Numbered from the stretch's first letter, positions 1-6,769 are shown. The stretch: DNA of 7,945 bases from an uncultured Lysobacteraceae bacterium (GCA_946482585.1 CAMLSI010000238.1:1-7945); one strand, 5' to 3'. The notes: generated by a model not told the origin, from the letters alone. Numbers and translations are program-made.

Positions 1-1031
1 AGCAATGAGCCATCGATCAGCGTGTCGAGCGCGCTCGCGAAATTTTCGCGGGTATATTCGACCGCATCGTTGAAGAGCTCGAAATGGGTACCGGCGGACG
101 TGCGTTCGAGTGCGGCGAGCGCGTCGGCGACGCCGGCCGCCATGCGGATTTCGCTCGCGCCGCGCGACTTCGCGATCTCGATGACGATCACCGGCCGGCC
201 GTCGAGCAGCGCGTAGCCGTCCGCGACGGTACCCGCGTCGAACACCCGCGCGACCTCGTCGAGTCGGACCGGACCGCCCGACGCGCGCATGAGGGGGCGC
301 GCGCCGAGCGCCGCGGCGTCGGCGCTCGCGCCGGTGATCCGGATCGAGCGATCGCCGGCCTCCGTCCGGATGTTGCCGCCAGGCAGGTTCGCTTCGCTGC
401 CCTGCAACTGCCGGAACACGTCGTCGACGCCGAGGCCGTGCACAGCGAGGCGCGCGGGCTCCAGTTCCACGCGGAATTCGCGGCGCGCGCCGCCGAGGCG
501 GGTCACGAGCTGCACGCCGTCGACCGCGAGCAGCGCGGGACGCACCTCGTCGTCGACATAGCGGGAGAGCTGCGCCGCCGACAGCCGATCGCTGCGCACG
601 GCGTAGCTCAGCTGCGCGCCGCCGGATGCATCGACACGCCGGATGACGGGTTCGGAAACGGCTGCCGGCAATTCGGGACGCACGCGCGAGACGGTTTCGC
701 GCACATCCTGCGTCACGCGGTCGAGATCGGCTTCGAGCGCGAATTCGGCCGTGATCGTCACCGAGCCTTCGGCGATCACCGTGGTCTGATGGTTGAGCGA
801 CGCGAGCTCGCCGAGCGCGTCTTCCAGACGACGCGCGACGTTGCCTTCGAGCTCCGCCGGGGTCGCGCCGGGCTGATCGATGCGCACTTCGACCAAGGGC
901 AGCTCGACACGCGGCATGCCGGACAAGGGCAGTGCGAAATAGCTCGCAATGCCCGCGATCGAAAGCAGCACGAACAGCAGGATGACCGGCGTCGGCTTTT
1001 CGACGGCCCAGCCTGAGATGCCCACCTTCAT
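1..1031 (-). CDS. RND-family efflux permease, N-terminal part (runs off the left edge)
   Basis: This is the inner-membrane pump subunit of a tripartite RND (AcrB/HAE-like) exporter, which uses the proton gradient to expel substrates through an adaptor and an outer-membrane channel. About 343 codons are open without a stop up to the window edge; the family is usually about 1,000-1,050 residues, so roughly a third is present. Visible parts are the first transmembrane helix (about residues 14-34), then the periplasmic porter region with the family pattern around residues 36-66 (SGMPRVELPLVEVRIDQPGA and the following ATPAELE). The sequence ends where the second membrane helix should begin. The ATG at 1029-1031 overlaps the adaptor stop as ATGA, which implies translational coupling. 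Substrate class cannot be told, since the residues that separate drug from metal pumps lie outside the window. No outer-membrane factor is visible. Confidence 0.93.
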   Translation of the reverse strand, partial: MKVGISGWAVEKPTPVILLFVLLSIAGIASYFALPLSGMPRVELPLVEVRIDQPGATPAELEGNVARRLEDALGELASLNHQTTVIAEGSVTITAEFALEADLDRVTQDVRETVSRVRPELPAAVSEPVIRRVDASGGAQLSYAVRSDRLSAAQLSRYVDDEVRPALLAVDGVQLVTRLGGARREFRVELEPARLAVHGLGVDDVFRQLQGSEANLPGGNIRTEAGDRSIRITGASADAAALGARPLMRASGGPVRLDEVARVFDAGTVADGYALLDGRPVIVIEIAKSRGASEIRMAAGVADALAALERTSAGTHFELFNDAVEYTRENFASALDTLIDGSL

Positions 1032-2143
1032 CGGCGCGGCTCCTTCATCTCGTCACGCGCCGGTGCGGCGGCCTCGACCGGTGTGACGCGATCACCCTCG
1101 ACGAGCAGTGCTCCGGCGTCGCTGACGAAGCGGTCGTCTGCAGCGAGACCGGCGCGTACTTCGTAGCGGTCGGCGCTCGGCAGGCCGAGCTCGACGTTCT
1201 GCCGCGACACGATGCCGTCGGCGCCGACGCGCCACACCCACGGTTGCGGATCGAAGCGCAGCGCCGATGCCGGCACCGTCGGCGCCGTGCGGCCGGGCAG
1301 CGCGATGGTCGCGGTCGCCGGCGCTCCGCCCGGTCCGAACGTCGCGTTTTCGGGCCGTATGCGCACGCGGCCGCTGCGCGTGCCGCCGTCCGCGGCGACG
1401 GCGGCGGCGCGGACCACGCCGGCCTGCGGCCCGGCACGCCCATCGACGTGTACCGCCGCGGACTGGCCGGATCGGATCGCGTCGAGCTGCCGGATGGCCG
1501 CGAACGCCTCGAACTCGACCTCGCCGTCTTTCGCAATCACGAAGTAAGGCGTGCCGTTCGCACCGGTGCGATCGCCGACTTCGACATCACGCTGCAGAAC
1601 CACGCCCGTGAACGGTGCCCGAAAGCCCGCCTGGTCGAGCCGGCGCCGGGCGATATCGCGCGCCGCCGTGGCGGCGCGGACCTGCCCCTCGGCGGCTTCG
1701 AGCTGCAGCGTGCTGCTCGCGAGCGCATTCTCGGAAACGCCGCCGACATCGGCGACGCGGCGCAGCCGCTCCAGCTCCTGGCGCAGACGCTGCGCCTCCG
1801 CAACCGCCTGCGCCTGCTGCGCGCGGGCCTGTTCGAGTTCGAGCTGCGCGGGCTTCGTATCGACGAAAAGCAGCGGCTGACCGGCGCGCACCGTCTCGCC
1901 GGCTTCCACGAGGACACGGCGGACGATGAGGCCGTCGACTTCGGAAAAGACACGGACGGTTTCGCGCGCGACGAGCTGGCCCGTCAGCGTCACGATCGGC
2001 GCGATGGAAACATTCTGTACTTTTTCGACCGTCGCGCGGAGTCCGGGCGCCGGCGCCGGAGCTGGCGGAGCCGGCGTTTTCGAACAGGCGGCGAGCGCGC
2101 CTACCAGGAGCAACGGACCACTGAGGCGTGTGAAAGGTGTCAT
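1028..2143 (-). CDS. RND efflux periplasmic adaptor (membrane fusion) lipoprotein
   Basis: This is the adaptor that links the RND permease to an outer-membrane channel, 371 residues, a normal family length. The order is: lipoprotein signal peptide ending in a LAAC lipobox (residues 17-20, Cys20 lipidated); a Pro/Ala-rich linker (about 24-34); first half of the lipoyl/barrel-sandwich domain (about 64-94, with SEVDGLIVRRVLVEAGETV); a long Ala/Gln/Glu/Arg-rich helical hairpin (about 97-170); the second lipoyl half (GFRAPFTGVVLQRDVEVGD); then beta-barrel and membrane-proximal regions. An upstream in-frame ATG at 2380 would put the signal peptide in the middle of the protein and overlap the regulator gene, so the ATG at 2143 is preferred. 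No strong Shine-Dalgarno sequence is seen before it. It lies 80 bp downstream of the tetR stop and overlaps the permease by 4 bp. The lipobox and linker suggest anchoring in the inner membrane, as in AcrA/MexA. Confidence 0.92.
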   Translation of the reverse strand: MTPFTRLSGPLLLVGALAACSKTPAPPAPAPAPGLRATVEKVQNVSIAPIVTLTGQLVARETVRVFSEVDGLIVRRVLVEAGETVRAGQPLLFVDTKPAQLELEQARAQQAQAVAEAQRLRQELERLRRVADVGGVSENALASSTLQLEAAEGQVRAATAARDIARRRLDQAGFRAPFTGVVLQRDVEVGDRTGANGTPYFVIAKDGEVEFEAFAAIRQLDAIRSGQSAAVHVDGRAGPQAGVVRAAAVAADGGTRSGRVRIRPENATFGPGGAPATATIALPGRTAPTVPASALRFDPQPWVWRVGADGIVSRQNVELGLPSADRYEVRAGLAADDRFVSDAGALLVEGDRVTPVEAAAPARDEMKEPRR

Positions 2144-2159
2144 CGTGAGAACCGGTAAG

Positions 2160-2187
2160 AGTTTATAAACGGAGTAATCCGTCGCAA
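2160..2187 (-). promoter_or_regulatory. Predicted promoter of the efflux genes with embedded TetR operator
   Basis: Read on the minus strand, TTGCGA (2187-2182) and TAAACT (2165-2160) make a possible -35/-10 pair with a 16-bp spacer; TATAAA (2167-2162) is an alternative -10. The spacer holds the inverted repeat ACGGA-GTAA-TCCGT (2169-2182 on the plus strand), with perfect 5-bp arms. A repressor there would block RNA polymerase, as is usual for TetR-family control. The predicted leader to the adaptor ATG at 2143 is short, about 10 nt. Promoter assignment is inference; the inverted repeat is seen directly. Confidence 0.6.
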
Positions 2188-2189
2188 TA
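2165..2189. repeat. Operator-like element, copy 1 (before the adaptor gene)
   Basis: This 25-bp segment matches 2826-2850 at 22 of 25 positions by hand alignment, in the same orientation. Shared blocks are ATAAACGGAGTA and GTCGCA. The core at 2169-2182 is an inverted repeat with perfect 5-bp arms. The flanks do not match, so the similarity is confined to the element, which argues for a protein-binding site rather than a recent larger duplication. Confidence 0.75.
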
Positions 2190-2223
2190 AAGGCCGACAA
2201 GAACGTTCGAGGTGGAGCGTCCC

Positions 2224-2817
2224 TCAAGAGGCGAGGATGTAGGTTCCGAAGAGATCGGCGAGCGCGCTCGCCGTAGAGCGCTGGGTCGGCACGCCGACCG
2301 CCTGGTCGAACGAAAGGCCCGAGAACACCGCGAGGATCACGGTCGCGGCGCCGCGCGGATCGAGCGACGCGCGAACCCATCCCTCGGTCTGGCCGCGTGC
2401 GAGCTCCTTTGCGAGCAACGTGCGCAGCTTCGCGTCGAACGCGAGCATGCGCTGCTTGCTCTCGGGATCGCGCGAAAGCTCCAGCCAGGTGTCCACGCCG
2501 AGATCGAAGTCGGTCGGAGAAATGAGTTCGGCGAGCTCGGCCTGCGTGATGTGCGCCATCCCCTGCAGGCTTTCCTTCGTGGCGAGCCGGCGGATTTCGG
2601 CCTGGTAGTGCTCGTACTCGGCCTCGGAGATCGCCGCGATCATCGCGCGCTTGTCGGGGAAATGACGAAACACGGTACCGGCGCTCAGGCCAGCTTCGGC
2701 ACAGATGTCCTCGGTACGCGCGCCATGGAAACCCTTCGCCTTGAACACCCGGGCGGCGGCCAGGAGGATCTGTTCCCGGCGCTTCTCGTGCAGCGATTCG
2801 TCGCGCGTGCGTGCCAT
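2224..2817 (-). CDS. TetR/AcrR-family transcriptional repressor
   Basis: This is a one-component repressor of 197 residues, typical for TetR/AcrR. The N-terminus carries the DNA-binding domain: helix 1 about residues 10-28 (EKRREQILLAAARVFKAKGF), then the helix-turn-helix at about 35-56 (TEDICAEAGLSAGTVFRHFP) ending in the typical FRHFPDKRAM. The rest is a helical ligand-binding and dimerisation domain whose ligand cannot be predicted. The gene points the same way as the pump genes and lies 80 bp upstream of them, with no terminator visible between, so some readthrough is likely. Matching operator-like elements stand just upstream of its own start and in front of the adaptor gene, so it is probably autoregulated and represses the pump until an inducer binds. 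The start at 2817 fits the family; no longer version is needed. Confidence 0.93.
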   Translation of the reverse strand: MARTRDESLHEKRREQILLAAARVFKAKGFHGARTEDICAEAGLSAGTVFRHFPDKRAMIAAISEAEYEHYQAEIRRLATKESLQGMAHITQAELAELISPTDFDLGVDTWLELSRDPESKQRMLAFDAKLRTLLAKELARGQTEGWVRASLDPRGAATVILAVFSGLSFDQAVGVPTQRSTASALADLFGTYILAS

Positions 2818-2825
2818 GGCGTCAC

Positions 2826-2850
2826 ATAAACGGAGTATTCAGTCGCATTA
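2826..2850. promoter_or_regulatory. Operator-like element, copy 2 (before tetR)
   Basis: This is the second copy of the 25-bp element, ending 9 bp before the tetR ATG. Its core at 2830-2843 is ACGGAGTATTCAGT: the inverted repeat is imperfect here (ACGGA against TCAGT), whereas copy 1 is perfect. Promoter hexamers matching those of copy 1 are poor in this copy (ATGCGA in place of TTGCGA). The position suggests autoregulation of tetR, probably with weaker binding than at the pump promoter; both points are inference. Confidence 0.65.
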
Positions 2851-2852
2851 TT

Positions 2853-2867
2853 CGGAGTACCGCTCCG
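2853..2867. promoter_or_regulatory. Extra CGGAG inverted repeat upstream of tetR
   Basis: CGGAG-TACCG-CTCCG is a perfect 5-bp inverted repeat with a 5-bp spacer. Its left half, CGGAGTA, also occurs in both 25-bp operator-like elements, and it sits 22 bp from the CGGAGTA of copy 2, about two helical turns. It may be a second binding site for the same repressor, or a chance palindrome. Confidence 0.35.
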
Positions 2868-2870
2868 GAA

Positions 2871-3317
2871 GTCAACCGCCGCGCTGAGACAGCGCCCGGC
2901 GTCGCTTCCGCTGCCGACCGAGGATGGCACGTCTGCGATTTGATTTGCCCTGCCCTGGGTCGCGAGACATTCCCAGGCGCCGGACTCGAGAGCCGTCTCC
3001 GCGGGTGACAGACGATTGCGGTTCACGTCAGCACTGCCGTGACATGTCACTTTCGAACGTTCCGATGCACGTCATCGGGTCGCCGGCAAACCGTCCTGTC
3101 CGCTGAGCGTCGCCACCCAGCGAGGTCAACCGTTGCGCATCGCTGCGCGCCGCTCCAGCCACCACGTTCCGCCGCGGACGTGTTAATCGCTCTCGCGTTT
3201 GCCCACGACGGTGCGGCACGATGCGCGCTTTTTCGAAAAAACCACTTTCCACACCAGAGCCCGCTCGCGCACCTCCTGCACGGGCATGACAGATCGACGT
3301 GCGTCGCGAGGTTGTCC
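2871..3317. other. Non-coding gap between tetR and the decayed EAL gene
   Basis: No reading frame here looks like a protein; the frames that are open give Arg/Ser/Pro-rich translations typical of off-frame GC-rich DNA. It holds a 12-bp perfect palindrome GTGACATGTCAC (3039-3050) followed by GAACGTTC (3055-3062). No convincing promoter or terminator is seen. It may carry the former promoter of the signalling gene at 3318. Confidence 0.5.
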
Positions 3318-4529
3318 GTGACCAATCGCTTCCACAGTTATACGTTGCGGACCTTGCTGGGGCTCGGGCTTTCGGCGCCCTTGCTGTTGTGCCTCATCGT
3401 CGGCGGGACGGCGTGGATGGAACAACGGCATGCCATCGGCGAGATCGAGACCGCCCTGACTCAGGACCGTCGCGTCGCCGATCTGGTCGGCGATGCCTGT
3501 GGAAGGCTGCAGGAGGCGCGTCGCAACGAGCGCGAGTTCCTGCATCGACAGCGCCTGCGAACAGCTCAGCACGTGGCGGCGGACGGGCCTGCCCGACTGC
3601 CTGATCGCGATCAATCTTTCACCCCGGCAATTTCGCGGCGAGGGCCTGGTCGAACACGTCGAACGCGCGCTGGCTGCGCACGCCATCGGCGGCGAGCTGC
3701 CGGAAGTCGAGCTCACCGAAGGTGCGGTCATGCACGATGTCGACGGCGCGGTGCACACGCTCGCCGCGCTGCGCAGACCCGGTGTCCGGTGCGCGCTGGA
3801 CGACTTCGGTACCGGGCATTCCTCTCTCGGCTATCTGAAGCGATTCTCGATCGACTGTCTCAAGATCGACCGGAGTTTCGTGCAGGACGTCAGCAGCGAA
3901 CCCGACAGCGCGGCGATAAGCGACGCGGTCATCGATCTCGCGCATCATCTTCAGATCAAAGTCATCGCCGAGGGCGTCGAAACCGAGGCGCAGGCCAGTT
4001 GCCTGCGGCGGCGGGCTGCGACGAAATGCAGGGATACTTCTTCAGTCCGGCCGTGCCCGCCGACGAATTCGCCGACCTGCTGCGCCGGCGCGAAGGGCTG
4101 CTGTTTCCTCCGGTCGATGCGGCGCAGCGCAGGCTGCTCGTCGTCGTCGACGAACCGAACATCCGCAGCGCGCTGCGACGCCTGCTGCGCGGCGAAGGCT
4201 ACGACATCCTGCTCGCGGAGAGCGCACAGGACGGCCTCGAACTGCTCGCGAAACACGAGGTGCGTCATCCTGTCCGACCAGCGCATGCCGGAAATGAACG
4301 GGACCGATTTCCTGACCCGCGTGAGCAGCCTGTATCCCGACATCATACGGATGGTCCTGTCGGGCTATACGGACGTGAGCACCGTGATCGAATCGGTCGA
4401 CCGCGGCACCGTCTTCCGGTTCTCACCAAGCCGTGGATCGACCAGCATCTCAAGGATCACGTGCGCGTCGCCTTCCACTACTACGACTCGATGCGCAGAC
4501 ACGGCGCGAGTGTTTCGCCTGCGCGATGA
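3318..4529 (+). pseudogene. Decayed sensor-EAL-receiver (c-di-GMP signalling) gene with internal deletion and three frame changes
   Basis: The start is a GTG at 3318 with GAGG 6 nt upstream. The first part reads VTNRFHSYTLRTLLGLG, then a transmembrane helix, then a periplasmic helical stretch ending RRNEREFL near 3543, resembling the sensor N-terminus of chemoreceptor-like or GGDEF-EAL proteins. The homology then jumps frame directly into the middle of an EAL phosphodiesterase domain (SACEQLSTW, then NLSPRQF). The EAL motif itself and any GGDEF are absent. Further on come ELTE (3709-3720), DDFGTG (3799-3816) and VIAEGVET (3961-3984). The frame changes near 4005-4013, in a CGG run, to give GCDEMQGYFFS and a receiver domain; again near 4263, before SDQRMPEMNG; and again near 4422, before TKPW. 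The reading ends at the TGA at 4527-4529. The phospho-acceptor Asp (4276-4278) remains. The gene cannot make a working cyclase or phosphodiesterase. Sequencing error could explain single shifts, but not the missing middle. Confidence 0.85.
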
Positions 4530-4750
4530 ACCCCGGCAGCCGCCCGCGCGTTCGACGCCGCTGCGACGCTCGACAAACGCCACGCTGGCAGCGGATGAGG
4601 GCGCGTTCTTCGGCTCCATCTCCGCTTGCGATGTCCGCGCTGACCGGAAGGAACGAAGCAACGCACGGCTTGCCGTTTCGCCAATTGGTTCACCGGCTCG
4701 TGCAGTCGTCGCAGGGTCCGCCATGCGCCGGACAGCGGTCCTTCCGGTAG
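4526..4750 (+). pseudogene. Remnant of a DinB-family gene
   Basis: Positions 4547-4620 align with 6870-6942 of the intact DinB gene at 61 of 73 bases by hand count, with one extra base near 4575 that breaks the frame. The translation gives FDAAATLD and then, after the shift, NATLAADEGAFFGSI, against FEAAATLDDATLAADKGAFFGSI in the intact protein. Weak similarity reaches back to the ATGAAC near 4526. After 4620 the match stops. A separate stretch at 4631-4750 translates as LPFRQLVHRLVQSS and then a degenerate segment, which could be the eroded LLxHxFNHQTHHRGQ region of a DinB protein; this second part is much less certain. The middle of the gene is missing. It is most likely an old paralogue or relative of the downstream gene, with no coding capacity left. 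Confidence 0.65.
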
Positions 4751-4842
4751 CGTGTGCTCGCGCAGCGAGCGCACGAGTCGTCTCGTCGTCTGACGCGCCG
4801 TTGTCGATCTGGCCCCGAGTCGATTTCCAAACGCGGAAAAGG

Positions 4843-4867
4843 AAGACGCGCGCCCCGCGCGCGTCTT
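4843..4867 (-). terminator. Rho-independent terminator of the PLA2-like gene
   Basis: A perfect 10-bp stem (AAGACGCGCG / CGCGCGTCTT) encloses a 5-nt loop and begins 13 nt past the stop codon at 4880. On the minus strand it is followed by CCTTTTCC, a short T-rich run. On the plus strand no T run follows, so it fits the minus-strand gene. Confidence 0.75.
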
Positions 4868-4879
4868 GCCCCAGCCTCG

Positions 4880-5707
4880 TTACCAGGGCCACAACGTGTT
4901 GGCCGTCACGGCTCCCCAATAGACGTACGCCGTATTGATGCAGGCCTGGCGCGTCGGGTTGTACCAGGCGTACGTGTGCTCGCAATTTGACTTCAGGTTG
5001 CCCCAGAGGCGGTTATTGCAGGTCTGCTTCGACGCCTGCCGCTGTTCGAAGCACATGTCATGCCGCGCGCAGGGACCGCGGAAGTTCGCGTTCGCCCCGA
5101 TCGGATTCGGGAATTCGTCGGGCGACTTCGTGCAGTAGTCGTGCAGTGTCTTGCGCGGATGGTTCAGGTTGTAGACGTAGTTCGACGGAATACCGACGTA
5201 GGCTTTCGTCGCCCCGTCAGTCCCGTCCGTGTCGCCGGCGCCCGTGTATTGCAGCAGCGCGGTGACCTGCCCCACGGCAGTCTTGGCGTCGACGACCTGG
5301 ACGAGCGTTTCACCCTCGATTCGAAACAGGCTGGGCAGCGACTGGCCCGACTCATCCTGCGCCCACGCCGCATCGATCGTGCCCAGCGCCCGGCCCTGCG
5401 CATCGACGACTTCGATGTCACTCGTCAGGTCGCGCCTGTCGGCCTCGTCGGCCCCCGGAACCAGGAGCGCGCCGGCGGGAAGGTCGATTTCGTGGCGGTA
5501 GACGATACTGTCCTCGGTCCCGTCGAGATACACCAATCGCTGGAATTTGTTGTTTCGCGTGATCTGCGCCGGCGAGGTATCGACGATTTGCGGGGAATTG
5601 TCCGACACGGCCGACTCGACGACGGCATCGGAGCCAGCCCTGGCGGGAAGGCAAAGACTGGCGCCCAGCGCGGCCAGCACGGTGACCGCGAAAAGTTGGA
5701 CTTTCAT
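4880..5707 (-). CDS. Secreted phospholipase A2-like protein
   Basis: This is a predicted exported lipase of 275 residues that would cleave the sn-2 ester of phospholipids. A signal peptide covers residues 1-24 (charged start, hydrophobic core, cut after PARA). Residues of about 25-175 form an unrecognised, probably beta-rich region with AWAQDESGQSLPSLFRIEG followed by TLVQVVD. From memory this resembles a segment before the catalytic part of many actinobacterial exoproteins. The C-terminal domain (about 185-275) has CTKSPDEF (192-199), GPCARHDMCFE with the His216-Asp217 pair expected at a PLA2 active site, and six Cys (192, 213, 219, 230, 242, 256) that could form three disulfides. This fits the prokaryotic/fungal PLA2 group. 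The start at 5707 has GGAG 11 nt upstream; an ATG at 5716 is possible but only 2 nt from that site. It is a single gene with its own terminator; whether it acts in attack or lipid turnover is unknown. Confidence 0.8.
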   Translation of the reverse strand: MKVQLFAVTVLAALGASLCLPARAGSDAVVESAVSDNSPQIVDTSPAQITRNNKFQRLVYLDGTEDSIVYRHEIDLPAGALLVPGADEADRRDLTSDIEVVDAQGRALGTIDAAWAQDESGQSLPSLFRIEGETLVQVVDAKTAVGQVTALLQYTGAGDTDGTDGATKAYVGIPSNYVYNLNHPRKTLHDYCTKSPDEFPNPIGANANFRGPCARHDMCFEQRQASKQTCNNRLWGNLKSNCEHTYAWYNPTRQACINTAYVYWGAVTANTLWPW

Positions 5708-5905
5708 GTTCGACATCACTCCAGATGTAGGGTCAGGGGTAGCGCACACCGTTTCGACGGATCGCGACGGCTGCGCGTCCGGAACAGTAGGAACCCTCCG
5801 CCGCCGCGTCTTTCCAATTCGATTCCACGCGCATTCCACATGCGTCATCAGAACTTGCGGGAAGCGCGACTCGCCCCATCGAGAGCCGGATCGTCAGCGA
5901 GCGCT

Positions 5906-6553
5906 TCACGCTGTCGATGGCGCATTGACAGCCAATTGCGCGGCGAAAGCCCGGGCATAGGCGGGCCGAGCTTCGCCGCGGGCCACGTAGGCGGCCAGAT
6001 TGGGATACTCGTCCAGAATCCCTGACATCCTCAGCCGCAGCAGCACCGATACCATCAACAGATCGCCCGCGCTGAATGCGCCATCGAGCCAGTCGGCGGC
6101 GCCGAGGCGAACCGAGAGCTGGCCCAGCCGGACGCGAACGCGGTCCTTGACCAGCGACAAGCGTTCTTCGCTCCACGGCTTGTCGCCTTCGAGTATTTTC
6201 GCGGTCGTCAGGTCGAGGATCGGCGGCTCGACGGTGTTGAGTGCCGCAAACATCCAGGTGATCGCGCGCACGCGCGCGTCGCGATCCTTCGGCAGCAGGC
6301 CCGCATGCTGCTCGGCAAGATGAAAGACGATGGCACCGGTCTCGAACAGCGAGAGAGAACCTTCCTCGTAGGTGGGGATCTGGCCGAAAGGATGGATGGC
6401 CAGATGGTCCGGCGCCTTCATCGCCGCGAAGGAAACCCGACGAACCTCGTAAGGCTGACCCACTTCTTCGAGCGCCCAGCGCACGCGCGTATCGCGCGCC
6501 AGGCCCATGCCGCCGTCGGGCGACCGTTCAAATGCGGTGATCGTGATGGTCAT
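5906..6553 (-). CDS. Glutathione S-transferase family protein
   Basis: This is a cytosolic GST-type enzyme of 215 residues, normal family length, expected to conjugate or reduce substrates with glutathione. The thioredoxin-like N-domain (about 2-84) shows ALEEVGQPYEV, then FGQIPTYEEG with the cis-Pro60 loop, and LFETGAI, where Glu71-Thr72 take the place of the usual glutathione-binding Glu-Ser pair. The helical C-domain holds FSAGD at 160-164, matching the conserved N-capping box (S/T-x-x-D) of helix 6. The ATG at 6553 has GAGGAG about 9 nt upstream; a start at 6595 would add 14 residues that do not look like GST. It runs in the same direction as the PLA2-like gene, but a gap of about 190 bp separates them, so co-transcription is uncertain. 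No specific substrate or class can be assigned. Confidence 0.9.
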   Translation of the reverse strand: MTITITAFERSPDGGMGLARDTRVRWALEEVGQPYEVRRVSFAAMKAPDHLAIHPFGQIPTYEEGSLSLFETGAIVFHLAEQHAGLLPKDRDARVRAITWMFAALNTVEPPILDLTTAKILEGDKPWSEERLSLVKDRVRVRLGQLSVRLGAADWLDGAFSAGDLLMVSVLLRLRMSGILDEYPNLAAYVARGEARPAYARAFAAQLAVNAPSTA

Positions 6554-6745
6554 TGCACGCGTCTCCTCAGCTGGGGCGGACTCTTGAGCTTCCATCGTGA
6601 CGACGAATGAGCGCCTTGAAATTCAACACCGGTCTCGCACCATTTTCATGACGGGCGCAGATCGCAGGGATTCCTCGATCTTCACCCCTCCCGTGGCGGT
6701 AAACGTCGGCCCCCATAGCCCCATATCGAACGACGGTTTTCCGGG

Positions 6746-6769
6746 GCATCGATCTTCTAGAATCGATGC
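6746..6769. promoter_or_regulatory. Inverted repeat and possible promoter before the DinB gene
   Basis: GCATCGAT and ATCGATGC form a perfect 8-bp inverted repeat with an 8-bp spacer, ending 44 bp before the DinB start. The spacer region contains TTCTAGAA, and TAGAAT (6758-6763) matches five of six bases of a -10 hexamer. No good -35 is seen. It lies in the divergent gap between the GST and DinB genes, so it could be an operator or a small RNA hairpin; no T run follows to suggest a terminator. Confidence 0.4.

Noticed and set aside
84..1016. 310-codon plus-strand reading frame opposite the RND permease
   Set aside because: The translation is rich in Arg, Ala, Asp and His with no domain, and it is the antisense of a clear RND protein. 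It is a shadow frame of GC-rich DNA.
1244..2158. 304-codon plus-strand reading frame opposite the adaptor gene
   Set aside because: It is antisense to a well-supported gene and has no recognisable protein features.
2144..2380. Upstream extension of the adaptor protein to an ATG at 2380
   Set aside because: It would overlap the end of the tetR gene and place a perfect lipoprotein signal peptide inside the protein; the added residues are Arg-rich and off-frame in character.
3183..3758. 191-codon minus-strand reading frame over the start of the decayed signalling gene
   Set aside because: It has no domain, signal or ribosome-binding site and is antisense to recognisable sensor and EAL sequence.
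4526..4750. Insertion sequence or transposon debris as the cause of the decayed zone
   Set aside because: I see no transposase fragments, terminal inverted repeats or target duplications around 3318-4842; the readable remnants are EAL, receiver and DinB sequence.
4365..4985. 206-codon minus-strand reading frame between the EAL gene and the PLA2-like gene
   Set aside because: It overlaps the end of the receiver domain, the DinB relic, the terminator hairpin and the PLA2-like gene in another frame; the composition is random-looking.
5060..6025. 321-codon plus-strand reading frame opposite the PLA2-like gene
   Set aside because: It is Arg/Asp-rich antisense sequence with no domain; the minus strand has the signal peptide, the His-Asp site and a matching terminator.
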